This document shows, piece by piece, positions 42,197 to 50,870 of a stretch of DNA of 64,000 nucleotides; position 1 is the first letter of the stretch; the number at the start of each line of letters is the position of its first letter. The stretch spans positions 1 through 64,000 of the forward strand of contig CACJPV010000001.1 in assembly GCA_902595425.1 (NCBI GenBank), in the 5' to 3' direction. The stretch is from an uncultured Alphaproteobacteria bacterium. Lineage in GTDB: Bacteria; Pseudomonadota; Alphaproteobacteria; HIMB59; GCA-002718135. The notes under the pieces are model-generated. The model was not told where the DNA came from. It saw only the letters and a list, made by a program, of their open reading frames with translations, and made no database searches. Made by a program: the position numbers and the translations under genes.

Positions 42197-42655
42197 CTAA
42201 AAAAACATCCATTTTTTTACAGCAATTAGATACCGATCATACTCATCCCCAAAAGTTTCGATGAGATGTTTTTCTTCCTTAGGAATAACAAAGTTATTTA
42301 TCCAGAAAAATAAACCTAAAGAGCTTAGAAAATAAGCCACATTCTCAAATATTAAAAACATACTCAAATGAAAAAGAATGAATGCCATGTACATTGGATT
42401 TCTGCAGTAAGCAAAAATACCAGTTTTAATAATCCTTTTTGTATGAGTTTGAGGTGTTGGATTTTCTTTATATGAATTAAAAATATTTAATGCTGAAAAA
42501 AAAAGTGCTAAACTTAACACCAAACAAATCACTCCTGTTAAGTTAAAAATAGTAAATAAACTATACTTAGGCATCAGAAATTCTCCAACTACATATGATA
42601 TTATTAATAGATATCCAAATATTTGAAGAGGATTGCCTTTGATTGCTGGACCCAT
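42197..42655 (-). CDS. Isoprenylcysteine carboxyl methyltransferase-family membrane protein
   Basis: The membrane protein has about 152 residues and four spans. The C-terminal half shows the ICMT/PEMT signature: GIFAYCRNPMYMAFILFHLSMFLIF, then FWINNFVIPKEEKHLIETFGDEYDRYL, which binds S-adenosylmethionine at the membrane surface. Two starts are possible. The ATG at 42655 begins 1 base after the HAD stop; the ATG at 42670 would overlap it by 14 bases. I prefer the former. The acceptor is unknown; family members methylate lipids or protein carboxyls. Confidence 0.82.
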   Translation of the reverse strand: MGPAIKGNPLQIFGYLLIISYVVGEFLMPKYSLFTIFNLTGVICLVLSLALFFSALNIFNSYKENPTPQTHTKRIIKTGIFAYCRNPMYMAFILFHLSMFLIFENVAYFLSSLGLFFWINNFVIPKEEKHLIETFGDEYDRYLIAVKKWMFF

Positions 42656-42656
42656 A

Positions 42657-43316
42657 TTAGTAACTTTCAATTATCTCTTTAATTTTATTATAATTATTTG
42701 TAACAGCAATAGCTCCAGCTTCAAGAAGATCTTTTTCATCTCTATTTTCATACCAGTGGCCACCTGCTGTGAGGCCTATAACCTTAACACCGGCGCTAAC
42801 TCCTGCTTTAACACCCACCATGCTGTCTTCAATAATTATTGTGTGTTTTTTATTTAGATTGTTATCTTTGATGGCTTTCAAATAAACATCAGGGCTAGGT
42901 TTTGGTTTTTCTACAAGATCAAATGAGTAGACTTGTTCAGGTTTAAAATATTTATTTAATTCTACTCTTTGTAAACCATCAATTATTCTATCTTTTACGC
43001 TATTAGAACCAATGTATAAGTTGAGCTTTGTCTTACTTACAAATTCATAAGCACCTTCAACAGTAGTTAATTCATTTTTATAAATATTTAAAGATATATC
43101 CTGAATATCAGTAGAAAATTTTTGCTGATCTTTAATTGAATATTTTTGCGATAAAATATCTATGACTTGGACTGTTTTTTTACCTGCAAAATTTGCAAAT
43201 TCTTTTTCATCTAATTCGATGCCAAAATTTTTCATATACTTAACAAAAGCTTTTGCGACCAAAATTTCACTATCTACAAGGACTCCATCAAAATCAAAAA
43301 TGATATTTTTAATCAT
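42657..43316 (-). CDS. HAD-superfamily hydrolase, phosphoglycolate phosphatase/beta-phosphoglucomutase group
   Basis: The 219-residue protein has motif I IIFDFDGVLVDSE, motif II IGSNS, motif III KPKPSPDVYLKA, and motif IV IIEDSMVGVKAGVSAGVKVIGLTAGGH. The helical cap domain lies at about 15-80. This fits sugar-phosphate phosphatases and phosphomutases. The pattern DFDGVLVDS plus EDS is shared by YfbT, GS1-like and PgmB proteins, so the substrate cannot be fixed. It is upstream of the ICMT-like gene on the same strand. Confidence 0.88.
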   Translation of the reverse strand: MIKNIIFDFDGVLVDSEILVAKAFVKYMKNFGIELDEKEFANFAGKKTVQVIDILSQKYSIKDQQKFSTDIQDISLNIYKNELTTVEGAYEFVSKTKLNLYIGSNSVKDRIIDGLQRVELNKYFKPEQVYSFDLVEKPKPSPDVYLKAIKDNNLNKKHTIIIEDSMVGVKAGVSAGVKVIGLTAGGHWYENRDEKDLLEAGAIAVTNNYNKIKEIIESY

Positions 43317-43399
43317 AATTGAGTATAGTTTTTATAGGTTTTTTTTAGATTTGGACGTTTTTTATTGAAATTTTATCAATTTATAATACGAATTATATA

Positions 43400-43463
43400 G
43401 CGATACATAACTCGTCGTCGTCATACGGAAGTGGGATAGGTCGCCTTCACATTGGGAGGTAAA
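43400..43463 (+). promoter_or_regulatory. GC-rich leader of the monooxygenase operon
   Basis: The leader contains CGTCGTCGTC and then GGAAGTGGGATAGGTCGCC. Its G+C is clearly above the roughly 30% of nearby intergenic DNA. GAAG and CTTC can close a small hairpin. GGGAGGT (43454-43460) is the ribosome site for the ATG at 43464. A TATAAT lies at 43382-43387. A regulatory RNA is possible but unproven. Confidence 0.35.
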
Positions 43464-44636
43464 ATGAAAATTGGCTATTTCTGCAATTCAACTAACTGGG
43501 GAAATAAAAAAACTTATAATCAAATTCTTAACGAAATAAGAGAGATTGCTACTTATTGTGATCAAAATGATTGGGACTCAATTTGGTTTTCGGAACATCA
43601 CTTTAGTCATGAAGGTATGGAGATTTGCCCCAATCCTATTCTTTTAAGTTCTGATATAGCAGCAAGAACAAACAAAATTAGAATTGGTCAAGCTGCATCA
43701 ATAATAACATTTTGGAATCCTATCCGTGCTGCTGAAGATATCGCATTATTAGATCAATTATCTAATGGGAGAGTTGAAGCTGGAGTGGGAAGAGGAATTT
43801 ATGGCAGAGAAGCATTAAACATGAACGCTGATGCTGATATGAAAGATCAAGCTAAAAATTTCAGGTTATTTGAAGAAACTCTTACAATTATTAAAAAAGC
43901 TTGGACTGAAAAATTTTTCCAACATACTGGAGAATTCTACACCTACCCAGCACCAAATTTCGAATGGGAGCATGATATGAGCCCTCCAAGTTCTGAATTC
44001 ATGAATATGGACAGTAAAATTTTAGAAAAAATAAGTGTTATACCTCAACCAGTTCAAAAACCACACCCTCCATTGTGGCAAGTAGTAGATAGTCCAAGCT
44101 CAATAGAATGGGCAGCAAAAAATGATATTAGTATTATTATGTGGATACCTCCGGTTCAATCTCTAAAAAAGCGTTTTGAAATTTATCAAAAGGCAAAAGC
44201 TGAAAAAGAAAAACGTCATGTTGAATTAGGTGAAGGTATTAGCGTTGTGAGAGATATGTTTGTTGCTGAAAGTATGGAAGAGGCAAAAGAAAAAGCTGGG
44301 GAGCAAATGGTTAATTATATGCGATGGGTGTGTCACTGGAGAGGTTTAGGAACTCACATGAATCCAGGAGAGGAACTACCTAAAACAGATCATAAATTAG
44401 ATTTACTATCATATGAATTTTTGCATGAAAGAAACATGCTCTTTGGAACGGTAGATTACATTATAGCTAAAATAGAGGAAATGCAAACAGAGCTAAACTT
44501 GCAAAATTTAAAAGTTTGGTCTAATTTTCCCGAAGTTAAACATGAAGATTGCATGAAAAGTATTAAATTATTTACTGAAAAAATAATTCCACATTTTAAA
44601 AGTAAATCAAAAAGAAAAGTTAAAGCTGTATCCTAA
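43464..44636 (+). CDS. LLM-class flavin-dependent oxidoreductase
   Basis: This luciferase-like monooxygenase has 390 residues. I chose the ATG at 43464 because the TTG at 43452 lies upstream of the ribosome site. Strings: KIGYFCNSTNWG, IATYCDQNDWDSIWFSEHHFSHEG, ARTNKIRIGQAASIITFWNPIRAAEDIALLDQLSNGRVEAGVGRG (in parts), VIPQPVQKPHPPLWQ. These form the TIM barrel that binds FMN/FMNH2. It would use reduced flavin from a separate reductase to oxygenate an organic substrate. The stop overlaps the start of the ThDP-enzyme gene by one base (TAATG). Confidence 0.9.
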   Translation: MKIGYFCNSTNWGNKKTYNQILNEIREIATYCDQNDWDSIWFSEHHFSHEGMEICPNPILLSSDIAARTNKIRIGQAASIITFWNPIRAAEDIALLDQLSNGRVEAGVGRGIYGREALNMNADADMKDQAKNFRLFEETLTIIKKAWTEKFFQHTGEFYTYPAPNFEWEHDMSPPSSEFMNMDSKILEKISVIPQPVQKPHPPLWQVVDSPSSIEWAAKNDISIIMWIPPVQSLKKRFEIYQKAKAEKEKRHVELGEGISVVRDMFVAESMEEAKEKAGEQMVNYMRWVCHWRGLGTHMNPGEELPKTDHKLDLLSYEFLHERNMLFGTVDYIIAKIEEMQTELNLQNLKVWSNFPEVKHEDCMKSIKLFTEKIIPHFKSKSKRKVKAVS

Positions 44637-46330
44637 TGATTAATAAAAAAAACCTACCTATCTCAGGAGGTAAAGCAGTTGTTGAGTGCTTAAAAGCGAA
44701 TAATGTAAAGTACGTTTTTGGACTAATAGGTTCTGCCACAATGGAACTTTTTGATGCATTATATGATGAACAGAGTATAAAATTTATAGATGTAAGAGAT
44801 GAGCGCACTGGTTCTCATATGGCTGACGCATATGCAAGAGCTTCAGGCAATCATGGTGTGATGATTGCAGGTCAGAATGGTCCTGGTGCTACAAACTTAG
44901 TTACGGGCGTTGCTCAAGCTAAAGCAGCTTTTTCACCACTTTTATCGATAGCCGGAGCAATAGCAACCGAACATCAAGGAAAGGATGCCTTCCAAGAAGT
45001 TGATCAACAAAAACTCTTTGAGCCAATAACAAAAAAGACATTTTCTATAGAAGAAACAAAAAACATAGCAGTTGATTTAAATGAGGCTATGAGGTTAGCA
45101 AAAAATGGTAAATGGGGACCTGTACATGTAAATATTCCTCGAGATGTCTTGTCAGGAAATGAAAGTTTTAAAAGTTTTGTATTTAAAAATAAAATAGAAG
45201 ACAAACAAATTGACAAAAATGATTTAGAGAAAATCATTGCATTAATCAAAGAAGCTAAAAAGCCAGTAATAATTTGTGGTGCAGGTATTAAAAATTCAAA
45301 TTCTCAAAAAGAAGTAATCTCTCTTTCAAAACATTTAAATATACCACTTGTATCATCTGCAGGTCATGGCGATGTTATTCCCTTTAATTGCAATCTATAT
45401 GCAGGTCAAATGGGTCCAAGAGGTAATAAAATTGCTTCACAATTAGTAAATAATGCAGACCTTATTATAGCCATTGGGACAAGACTTGGCTTTAATTCAA
45501 CTTTTTATTCTTACGACAATATCTCTAAATCTGCAAAAATAGTACAGGTGGATATTGATCCAATTGCTTTAGGTAGATATTTTCCTATTGAGTTAGGGAT
45601 AAATAACGATGCAAAAAAATTTTTAGAAAATTTACTAACTTTATTAAGTCTAAAAAAATTAAAGTATAATAATAGTGTTTGGGTAAACAGTTTTATAAAT
45701 GAAAGAAATAATTATTATAAAAAAAGAGATAGTGAAGCGGATGTAGGATCAGAAACAATTCAACCTTCTGGCCTTTTCAAAGAATTAAGAGATGTCATGC
45801 CAAAAAATTCATCAGTCACATTAGATGCAGGTACTTTATGCCTTCAAGCAACTGATCAATTTAATTTTGCTGAGTCGAAATCATTGTTTACACCTCTAGA
45901 TTTTGGGTTAGTAGGATTCTCATTTGCTGCAGGGCTAGGAGTCAAACTTGCAAAACCTAATTCACCAGTATTTAGTTTGATGGGTGATGGTGGTTTTGGA
46001 ATGACGGTATCAGAGCTATCAACTGCCGTTCAGCACAACATAAATACCATTACAATCGTTATGAACAATAAATCATGGGGAGCAGAAAAAGCATATCAAA
46101 GAGATTATTATAAAAAAAGATATATTGGGGCTGATATTTCAAGCCCACCATTTCATGAACTTGCCGAATTATACGGTGCAAAAGGGTATCACATAACTCA
46201 GCTTAAAGACTTCAAAAATGCTGTTACTGATGCTTTAGTGTGTAACATGCCATCTGTAATTAACGTAGAAGTTGACCCGACAGCTTTATACAGTTTCAGA
46301 AAAGACTCTTTTACACATAGAGTGAAATGA
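44636..46330 (+). CDS. ThDP-dependent enzyme, Xsc/acetolactate-synthase-like
   Basis: The 564-residue protein has the three domains of ThDP enzymes. N-terminal PYR domain: VKYVFGLIGSATMELFDAL, MIAGQNGPGATNLVTGVAQA and DAFQEVDQQ. Centre: LIIAIGTRLGF. C-terminal PP domain: MGDGGFGMTVSELSTAV followed by NNKSWGAEKAYQRDYY. The active-site glutamate is probably in VRDERTGSHMADAYARA. The strings FGLIGSA, FQEV-x-Q and WGAEK resemble sulfoacetaldehyde acetyltransferase more than biosynthetic acetolactate synthase, by memory. Substrate uncertain. It overlaps both neighbours, so it belongs to one operon with the monooxygenase and hydrolase. Confidence 0.85.
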   Translation: MINKKNLPISGGKAVVECLKANNVKYVFGLIGSATMELFDALYDEQSIKFIDVRDERTGSHMADAYARASGNHGVMIAGQNGPGATNLVTGVAQAKAAFSPLLSIAGAIATEHQGKDAFQEVDQQKLFEPITKKTFSIEETKNIAVDLNEAMRLAKNGKWGPVHVNIPRDVLSGNESFKSFVFKNKIEDKQIDKNDLEKIIALIKEAKKPVIICGAGIKNSNSQKEVISLSKHLNIPLVSSAGHGDVIPFNCNLYAGQMGPRGNKIASQLVNNADLIIAIGTRLGFNSTFYSYDNISKSAKIVQVDIDPIALGRYFPIELGINNDAKKFLENLLTLLSLKKLKYNNSVWVNSFINERNNYYKKRDSEADVGSETIQPSGLFKELRDVMPKNSSVTLDAGTLCLQATDQFNFAESKSLFTPLDFGLVGFSFAAGLGVKLAKPNSPVFSLMGDGGFGMTVSELSTAVQHNINTITIVMNNKSWGAEKAYQRDYYKKRYIGADISSPPFHELAELYGAKGYHITQLKDFKNAVTDALVCNMPSVINVEVDPTALYSFRKDSFTHRVK

Positions 46331-47127
46331 GTTTACAAGAATTTAAAGACTCCCATGGCAGCTATTATCAATTAAATAATATTAAAGATACACCGATTAC
46401 AATTTTTATTCATGGAGTTGGTTTGGATAATACAATGTGGTACCCACAAAAAAAATTTTTTTCCTCTAAACCAGTTTTGTTCTATGATTTAATCAATCAT
46501 GGCCAATCTACTGGTGGTTATAAAAAACTCAATTTTGAAATTTTTAGCAACCAATTATTAAATTTAATAAATGAAATAAAAACAGATAAAATTAATATTG
46601 TTGGATTTTCAATTGGAGCACTAATTGCGCAACATTTTACAGAGAAATTTTATGAGAAAGTAAATAAATTAGTTTTGATTGCAAGCGTGTTTAAAAGATC
46701 AGAAGAACAAATTAAAATTGTTCAAGATCGTTATAGAGCTGCCAGAAATGGCACTAGCATAACTATAGATTCCATTAACAGATGGTTTTCAGATGATTTT
46801 TTAAAAAATAACCCTGAAGTTTATAAATTTTTTTACAGCCTTTTAGAGAAAAAAAATAATGAAGATTTTTTATCTGCCTACAAAGTTTTTGTTGATTCTG
46901 ATCAATATAATATTAGCTACTTAAATTTTAAAATGTCTACTTTAATTATGACTGGTGAAAATGAAATCGGCTCGACACCTTTAATGAGTGAGGGCATTTC
47001 AAAAGAAATTAATAATAGTGAATTATATATTATTAAAAACGCAAAGCACGGTGCAACTATTGAGCAAGCCGAGGCTGTTAATCAAAAATTAAATAATTTT
47101 TTATTTCAACTTAAAGTAAATAGTTAG
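46327..47127 (+). CDS. Alpha/beta hydrolase
   Basis: The 266-residue enzyme has the oxyanion string FIHGVGLDNTMW, the nucleophile elbow GFSIGALIAQ (Ser, about 97) and a late catalytic histidine in NAKHGATIEQA. The acid is probably in MTGENEIGSTP. Length and order fit 3-oxoadipate enol-lactonase/MhpC-type hydrolases. It overlaps the ThDP gene in ATGA, so it is translated with the two genes upstream. The three together look like an oxygenate-cleave-hydrolyse route for an unknown compound. It converges on the enolase-superfamily gene with a 4-base overlap. Confidence 0.88.
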   Translation: MSLQEFKDSHGSYYQLNNIKDTPITIFIHGVGLDNTMWYPQKKFFSSKPVLFYDLINHGQSTGGYKKLNFEIFSNQLLNLINEIKTDKINIVGFSIGALIAQHFTEKFYEKVNKLVLIASVFKRSEEQIKIVQDRYRAARNGTSITIDSINRWFSDDFLKNNPEVYKFFYSLLEKKNNEDFLSAYKVFVDSDQYNISYLNFKMSTLIMTGENEIGSTPLMSEGISKEINNSELYIIKNAKHGATIEQAEAVNQKLNNFLFQLKVNS

Positions 47128-48227
47128 TTGATCTTAGAAACTCTGTATTCTGATGTTTCTAGCCAACTTGGATTGATCTCCACTCCCCATCCAGGTTTAT
47201 CAGTAATATCAACACAGCCATTTTTTACTTCAAAAGGCTTACCCAAAAATAATTCTTGCTGCCATGGATAATAATCTTCTCCCTCAATGGATAGTTCTAA
47301 ATATGGCCCAGCGTTTGGTATAGCTTTCAGTAAATGCATTGTGCAAATTGTAACTAGAGACAAATTAGCCGCATGAGGTGTGCAGATATATCCTGCCTCC
47401 TCAATTATTTTTGCAACTTGAAGAGTTCTGGTTAACCCTCCTAAATACATCACATCAGGTTGAAATATATTAACTATTTTTCTATCAACCATATCTTTCC
47501 AAATGCGCAAATCACAATCTTGTTCACCCCCTGTAACATCAATCGATAAAGCATCAGTAACTATTTTTGTTTGTTCTGGCTCCCAATAAGGACAGGGCTC
47601 CTCAAAATGAGAAACATTATTATCTTCTAAAAGTTTTCCAATCTCAATTGCCTGATCTGATGAATAGCAACTATTTGCATCAACTAATCTTTTTACTGCT
47701 TTATCTAATGATTTATTTATTGTCTGAACAATATCTTGTGTTCTGCCTTCCCACTCATCAAGACCTCTCCCGCATTCAGCGCCTATTCTAAATTTAAACG
47801 CATCAATACCTTTTTCTTGATAAAGTTTCTTAAATCTCTCAGCTTCATCAATCGCCGAGATATCTCTCTTCATAGATGAACCATAAACTTTCAAGGTTCC
47901 AGACTTTCCTCCTATTAATGAAGTAACTGGTTGGTTTTGCATTTTGCCTTTTAAATCCCACAAAGATGTATCTAAACCTGCAATTGCTCTTAATAAGTAT
48001 GATCCTGGAAATTTATGTTCTTTTTCTAATACTAAGTTTTCGATATCATTAAAATCTTCCCATGATTTGTTCAGAATCCAAGGCGCAACCTGTTTGTGAA
48101 ATATTTGTACAGTAATATCTGCATGATAAGTTGACATTTGTCCAAAGCCAACTGAGCCATCTTCTAATGTAGTTTTAACAAAACTAACAAATGGCTTTGT
48201 AAAAGTTTCTAATTTTTTTATTTTCAT
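47124..48227 (-). CDS. Enolase-superfamily enzyme (mandelate racemase/muconate lactonizing group)
   Basis: The 367-residue protein has the capping domain (1-110) and the barrel: FKFRIGAECGRG with the basic residues, metal ligands in VDANSCYSSDQAIEIG, FEEPCPYWE and TGGEQDCDLRIW, then FQPDVMYLGGLTRTLQVAKI, and a late TPHAAN with a possible catalytic histidine. Such enzymes dehydrate sugar acids or epimerise/cycloisomerise other acids. Its start overlaps the GMC oxidoreductase gene in ATGA. An oxidase or dehydrogenase followed by a dehydratase suggests oxidation of a sugar to its acid and then dehydration. Confidence 0.88.
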   Translation of the reverse strand: MKIKKLETFTKPFVSFVKTTLEDGSVGFGQMSTYHADITVQIFHKQVAPWILNKSWEDFNDIENLVLEKEHKFPGSYLLRAIAGLDTSLWDLKGKMQNQPVTSLIGGKSGTLKVYGSSMKRDISAIDEAERFKKLYQEKGIDAFKFRIGAECGRGLDEWEGRTQDIVQTINKSLDKAVKRLVDANSCYSSDQAIEIGKLLEDNNVSHFEEPCPYWEPEQTKIVTDALSIDVTGGEQDCDLRIWKDMVDRKIVNIFQPDVMYLGGLTRTLQVAKIIEEAGYICTPHAANLSLVTICTMHLLKAIPNAGPYLELSIEGEDYYPWQQELFLGKPFEVKNGCVDITDKPGWGVEINPSWLETSEYRVSKIN

Positions 48228-49843
48228 TTATTGTATTGTTTTAGTTCTTCTAAAATTAATTTACTAGATAAATATGATAACATCATAACTGGGGCATTGA
48301 TATTACCTGAAGTTATATTTGGCATAATGGATGCATCAACTATCCATAAATTCTCTAAACCGTGAACTTTTAATTTATCTGAAACAACGCCTGAGTTAAT
48401 GTCTTTACTCATACGGCAAGTACCACAAGGATGATAAATGGTAGTTGCCATAGACTTAAAATGATCAAGCAGTTCCTTATCACTTGCTTTGATTGGGTCT
48501 ATATTTATTGGCGCTTTAATAATATTTTTAATGTGCTTATTAGATGAAAATTTTCGTACAAAATCAAATGCTGAGTACAAATCATGAATATCTCTTTCAT
48601 CACTCAAATAATTTGGGTTTATACTTGGATAATATTCTTCATTTTCAAGTCTCAGCTTAACTTCCCCTAAACTTTTAGGTCTACAAGAATTAAAGCCTAT
48701 AATAAAACCACTGAACTTATCAGTCTTAAGTAATGGTCTTTTATTTTTATAAGACACTGAATAAGTCAGTGGATTAAAATATAATTGAATATTTGGGAAA
48801 GGATCGAGAGATTTCCAATTAATATATCCACCTCCTTGATTGAGACTTAAAGATAGAGGTCCTTTTCTATTATAAAGGTATCTTAAAACTGTTTTAATTC
48901 TGCCAGTCCAAGTGCCTAATTCGTCATTCAATGTTGGCATGTGAGTTTTATATAAATAGTCTAAACCTAAATGATCCTGAAAGTTTTTACCTACATGAGG
49001 GCTATTAAATTGAACAGGTATATTGTATTGACGTAATTCCTCTGCTTTACCAATCCCAGATTTAAGTAAAAGATATGGAGTCATTATAGACCCACTTGAT
49101 AATATTGTCCCTATGTTGGATTTGATTACAATTATTTTTTTTTTGTGTTTAATTTTTAAGCTTGATATTTTTCTATTTTCAAAATTTAATTTTAAAACTT
49201 CAGTGTTGGTTAAAATAGTAAGATTTGGATGATTTTTAATTGGTTTTAGAAAAATTTTTGCTGAAGAAGCTCTAAAACCATTCATAATATTAACATTATA
49301 ATTACCTACTTGATCATCAATAGAACTATTTAATTGACGATTAAATTGAAAATCAAAATCATTTGCCGCAGTAAAATAATTTTTTAATATTGAATGATGC
49401 TCATTGCTTACATCATTAACAGGTATTTTATTTATAGAGATTTTTTTTGACTTACCTTTGATTGGTACTTCAATTTTTTCATATGTATCTTTGATATTTT
49501 CCCAAGACCAACTTTTATTTAGGTTCCAGTTCTCAAAATCAGTTTTTAAGCCACGAGCATATATCATTGCATTGATTGATCCAGAACCTCCAATTACTTT
49601 GCCTCGTGGATAATATACCTCCCTATCATTTAATTTTTTTTGTTTTTCAGAATAAAAATTCCAATTCATTCTTTTATGAAAAAAAGTCATTCCATAACCA
49701 AGTGGAATTTGAATAACAGGGTGATTATCACTTGGACCTGCCTCTATTAAGAGAACTTTTAAATTAGTATTATTTATTATTTGATTAGTTACAATACATC
49801 CAGCTGAACCAGCCCCAACTATAACTATGTCAAAATTTTTCAA
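48224..49843 (-). CDS. GMC-family FAD oxidoreductase (choline dehydrogenase-like)
   Basis: The 539-residue flavoprotein has the FAD motif IVIVGAGSAGCIVTNQI (about 6-22), signature 1 YYPRGKVIGGSGSINAMIYARG, signature 2 ILSSGSIMTPYLLLKSGIG, and the C-terminal ATTIYHPCGTCRMSKD with the catalytic histidine, then LWIVDASIMPNITSGNINAPVMML. Such proteins oxidise alcohols, sugars or polyols. It ends 4 bases into the enolase-like gene and starts 4 bases after the SIS gene stop, so it may be the distal part of the amino-sugar operon. Confidence 0.92.
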   Translation of the reverse strand: MKNFDIVIVGAGSAGCIVTNQIINNTNLKVLLIEAGPSDNHPVIQIPLGYGMTFFHKRMNWNFYSEKQKKLNDREVYYPRGKVIGGSGSINAMIYARGLKTDFENWNLNKSWSWENIKDTYEKIEVPIKGKSKKISINKIPVNDVSNEHHSILKNYFTAANDFDFQFNRQLNSSIDDQVGNYNVNIMNGFRASSAKIFLKPIKNHPNLTILTNTEVLKLNFENRKISSLKIKHKKKIIVIKSNIGTILSSGSIMTPYLLLKSGIGKAEELRQYNIPVQFNSPHVGKNFQDHLGLDYLYKTHMPTLNDELGTWTGRIKTVLRYLYNRKGPLSLSLNQGGGYINWKSLDPFPNIQLYFNPLTYSVSYKNKRPLLKTDKFSGFIIGFNSCRPKSLGEVKLRLENEEYYPSINPNYLSDERDIHDLYSAFDFVRKFSSNKHIKNIIKAPINIDPIKASDKELLDHFKSMATTIYHPCGTCRMSKDINSGVVSDKLKVHGLENLWIVDASIMPNITSGNINAPVMMLSYLSSKLILEELKQYNK

Positions 49844-49847
49844 AATC

Positions 49848-50870
49848 TTAATAAGTTTGGGTAACTTTTGTTAAATATCTAGGATTGTCAGGATCAAGTC
49901 CTTTTAATTGAGCGTATTTTACAATCCAAGGGTAAAACTTCGTCATAATTACAATTGAATCAAATTCAGATAGATCTGAAGGTTGATAGTAAAAACTTTT
50001 ATCAGAGTTATTTTTTGAAGATATTTTGAAAATTAAATTTGTGTAATTTGCTATTTCCTCACTGTCTTTTTCTACAGTTTTGCCGCTTTTATCATTCATG
50101 TTCAATATAAACAATTTAAACGAATCTTGTATAAGACTTTTAGGGCCATGCATTACTTCTGCACTACTAAAAGGTTCTATCATTTCTTGACATAACTCTT
50201 TAAACTTAAGAGAAATTTCATTTGATAATGCAAAGCCAACACCTCTACCAATTATAAAACCTGTATTGATCTGATTGTTAACGATATTAGGATCCCAATG
50301 ATTGTCAGAGTCTTGAATAAGCGTTTGACCTAATTTCTTAATACTGTCATTAATATCTTTCTTGCCTTTAATAAAAAATACAAGTTTGATTAAAATTAAT
50401 AATGTTTGTACAAATGATTTAGTTGCTGCAACACTTTTTTCTTCACCAGCAAACATATTAAAAAAATAATTTGTTTCATTTACAATAGGGCTTTTTTCAT
50501 TGTTAGAAATTAAAATAGTTTTTGCACCCATAGATCTACATTGTTTTTCACATTCTATTAAATCTTTACTTTTTCCTGACTGAGAAATTACTATAACTAA
50601 AGCATCAGTAAAATTAAACGTAGAATTTTCAAGGGTAATTATAGAAGGCGGCATACTATAAGATGGCAAACCTAGATACTTAGCAAAAATATATGAACTG
50701 TATAAAGCAGCACAATCAGAAGTGCCCCTTGCTATAGTAACTACATATTTAATTTTTTTCTGATTAATTAAATTTGTTATTTCTACATATGGATTATTAT
50801 CTACATTAGAAAAATTTTCAATAACTGATGGAATACTTAAAGCCTCATTTAATACCAAAGATTTACTCAT
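49848..50870 (-). CDS. SIS-domain aminosugar isomerase/deaminase (NagB-II/GlmS-like)
   Basis: I chose the ATG at 50870 (MSKSLVLNEAL), 340 residues; the upstream in-frame start lies further inside nagA. There are two SIS domains: TIARGTSDCAALYSSYIF and ISQSGKSKDLIECEKQCRSMGA in the first, then IGRGVGFALSNEISLKFKELCQEMIEPFSSAEVMHGP in the second. There is no N-terminal glutaminase domain, so it is not GlmS but a NagB-II-type glucosamine-6-phosphate deaminase, which yields fructose 6-phosphate and ammonia. It overlaps nagA by 8 bases (ATGAGTAA), matching the NagA-then-NagB step order. Confidence 0.87.
   Translation of the reverse strand: MSKSLVLNEALSIPSVIENFSNVDNNPYVEITNLINQKKIKYVVTIARGTSDCAALYSSYIFAKYLGLPSYSMPPSIITLENSTFNFTDALVIVISQSGKSKDLIECEKQCRSMGAKTILISNNEKSPIVNETNYFFNMFAGEEKSVAATKSFVQTLLILIKLVFFIKGKKDINDSIKKLGQTLIQDSDNHWDPNIVNNQINTGFIIGRGVGFALSNEISLKFKELCQEMIEPFSSAEVMHGPKSLIQDSFKLFILNMNDKSGKTVEKDSEEIANYTNLIFKISSKNNSDKSFYYQPSDLSEFDSIVIMTKFYPWIVKYAQLKGLDPDNPRYLTKVTQTY

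Noticed and set aside
43365-43387. Promoter TTGAAA/TATAAT before the monooxygenase
   Set aside because: The spacer is only 11 bases, too short for a normal sigma-70 promoter; only the -10 is kept as a possibility.
43452-43463. TTG start for the monooxygenase gene
   Set aside because: It lies upstream of GGGAGGT; the ATG at 43464 is correctly spaced.
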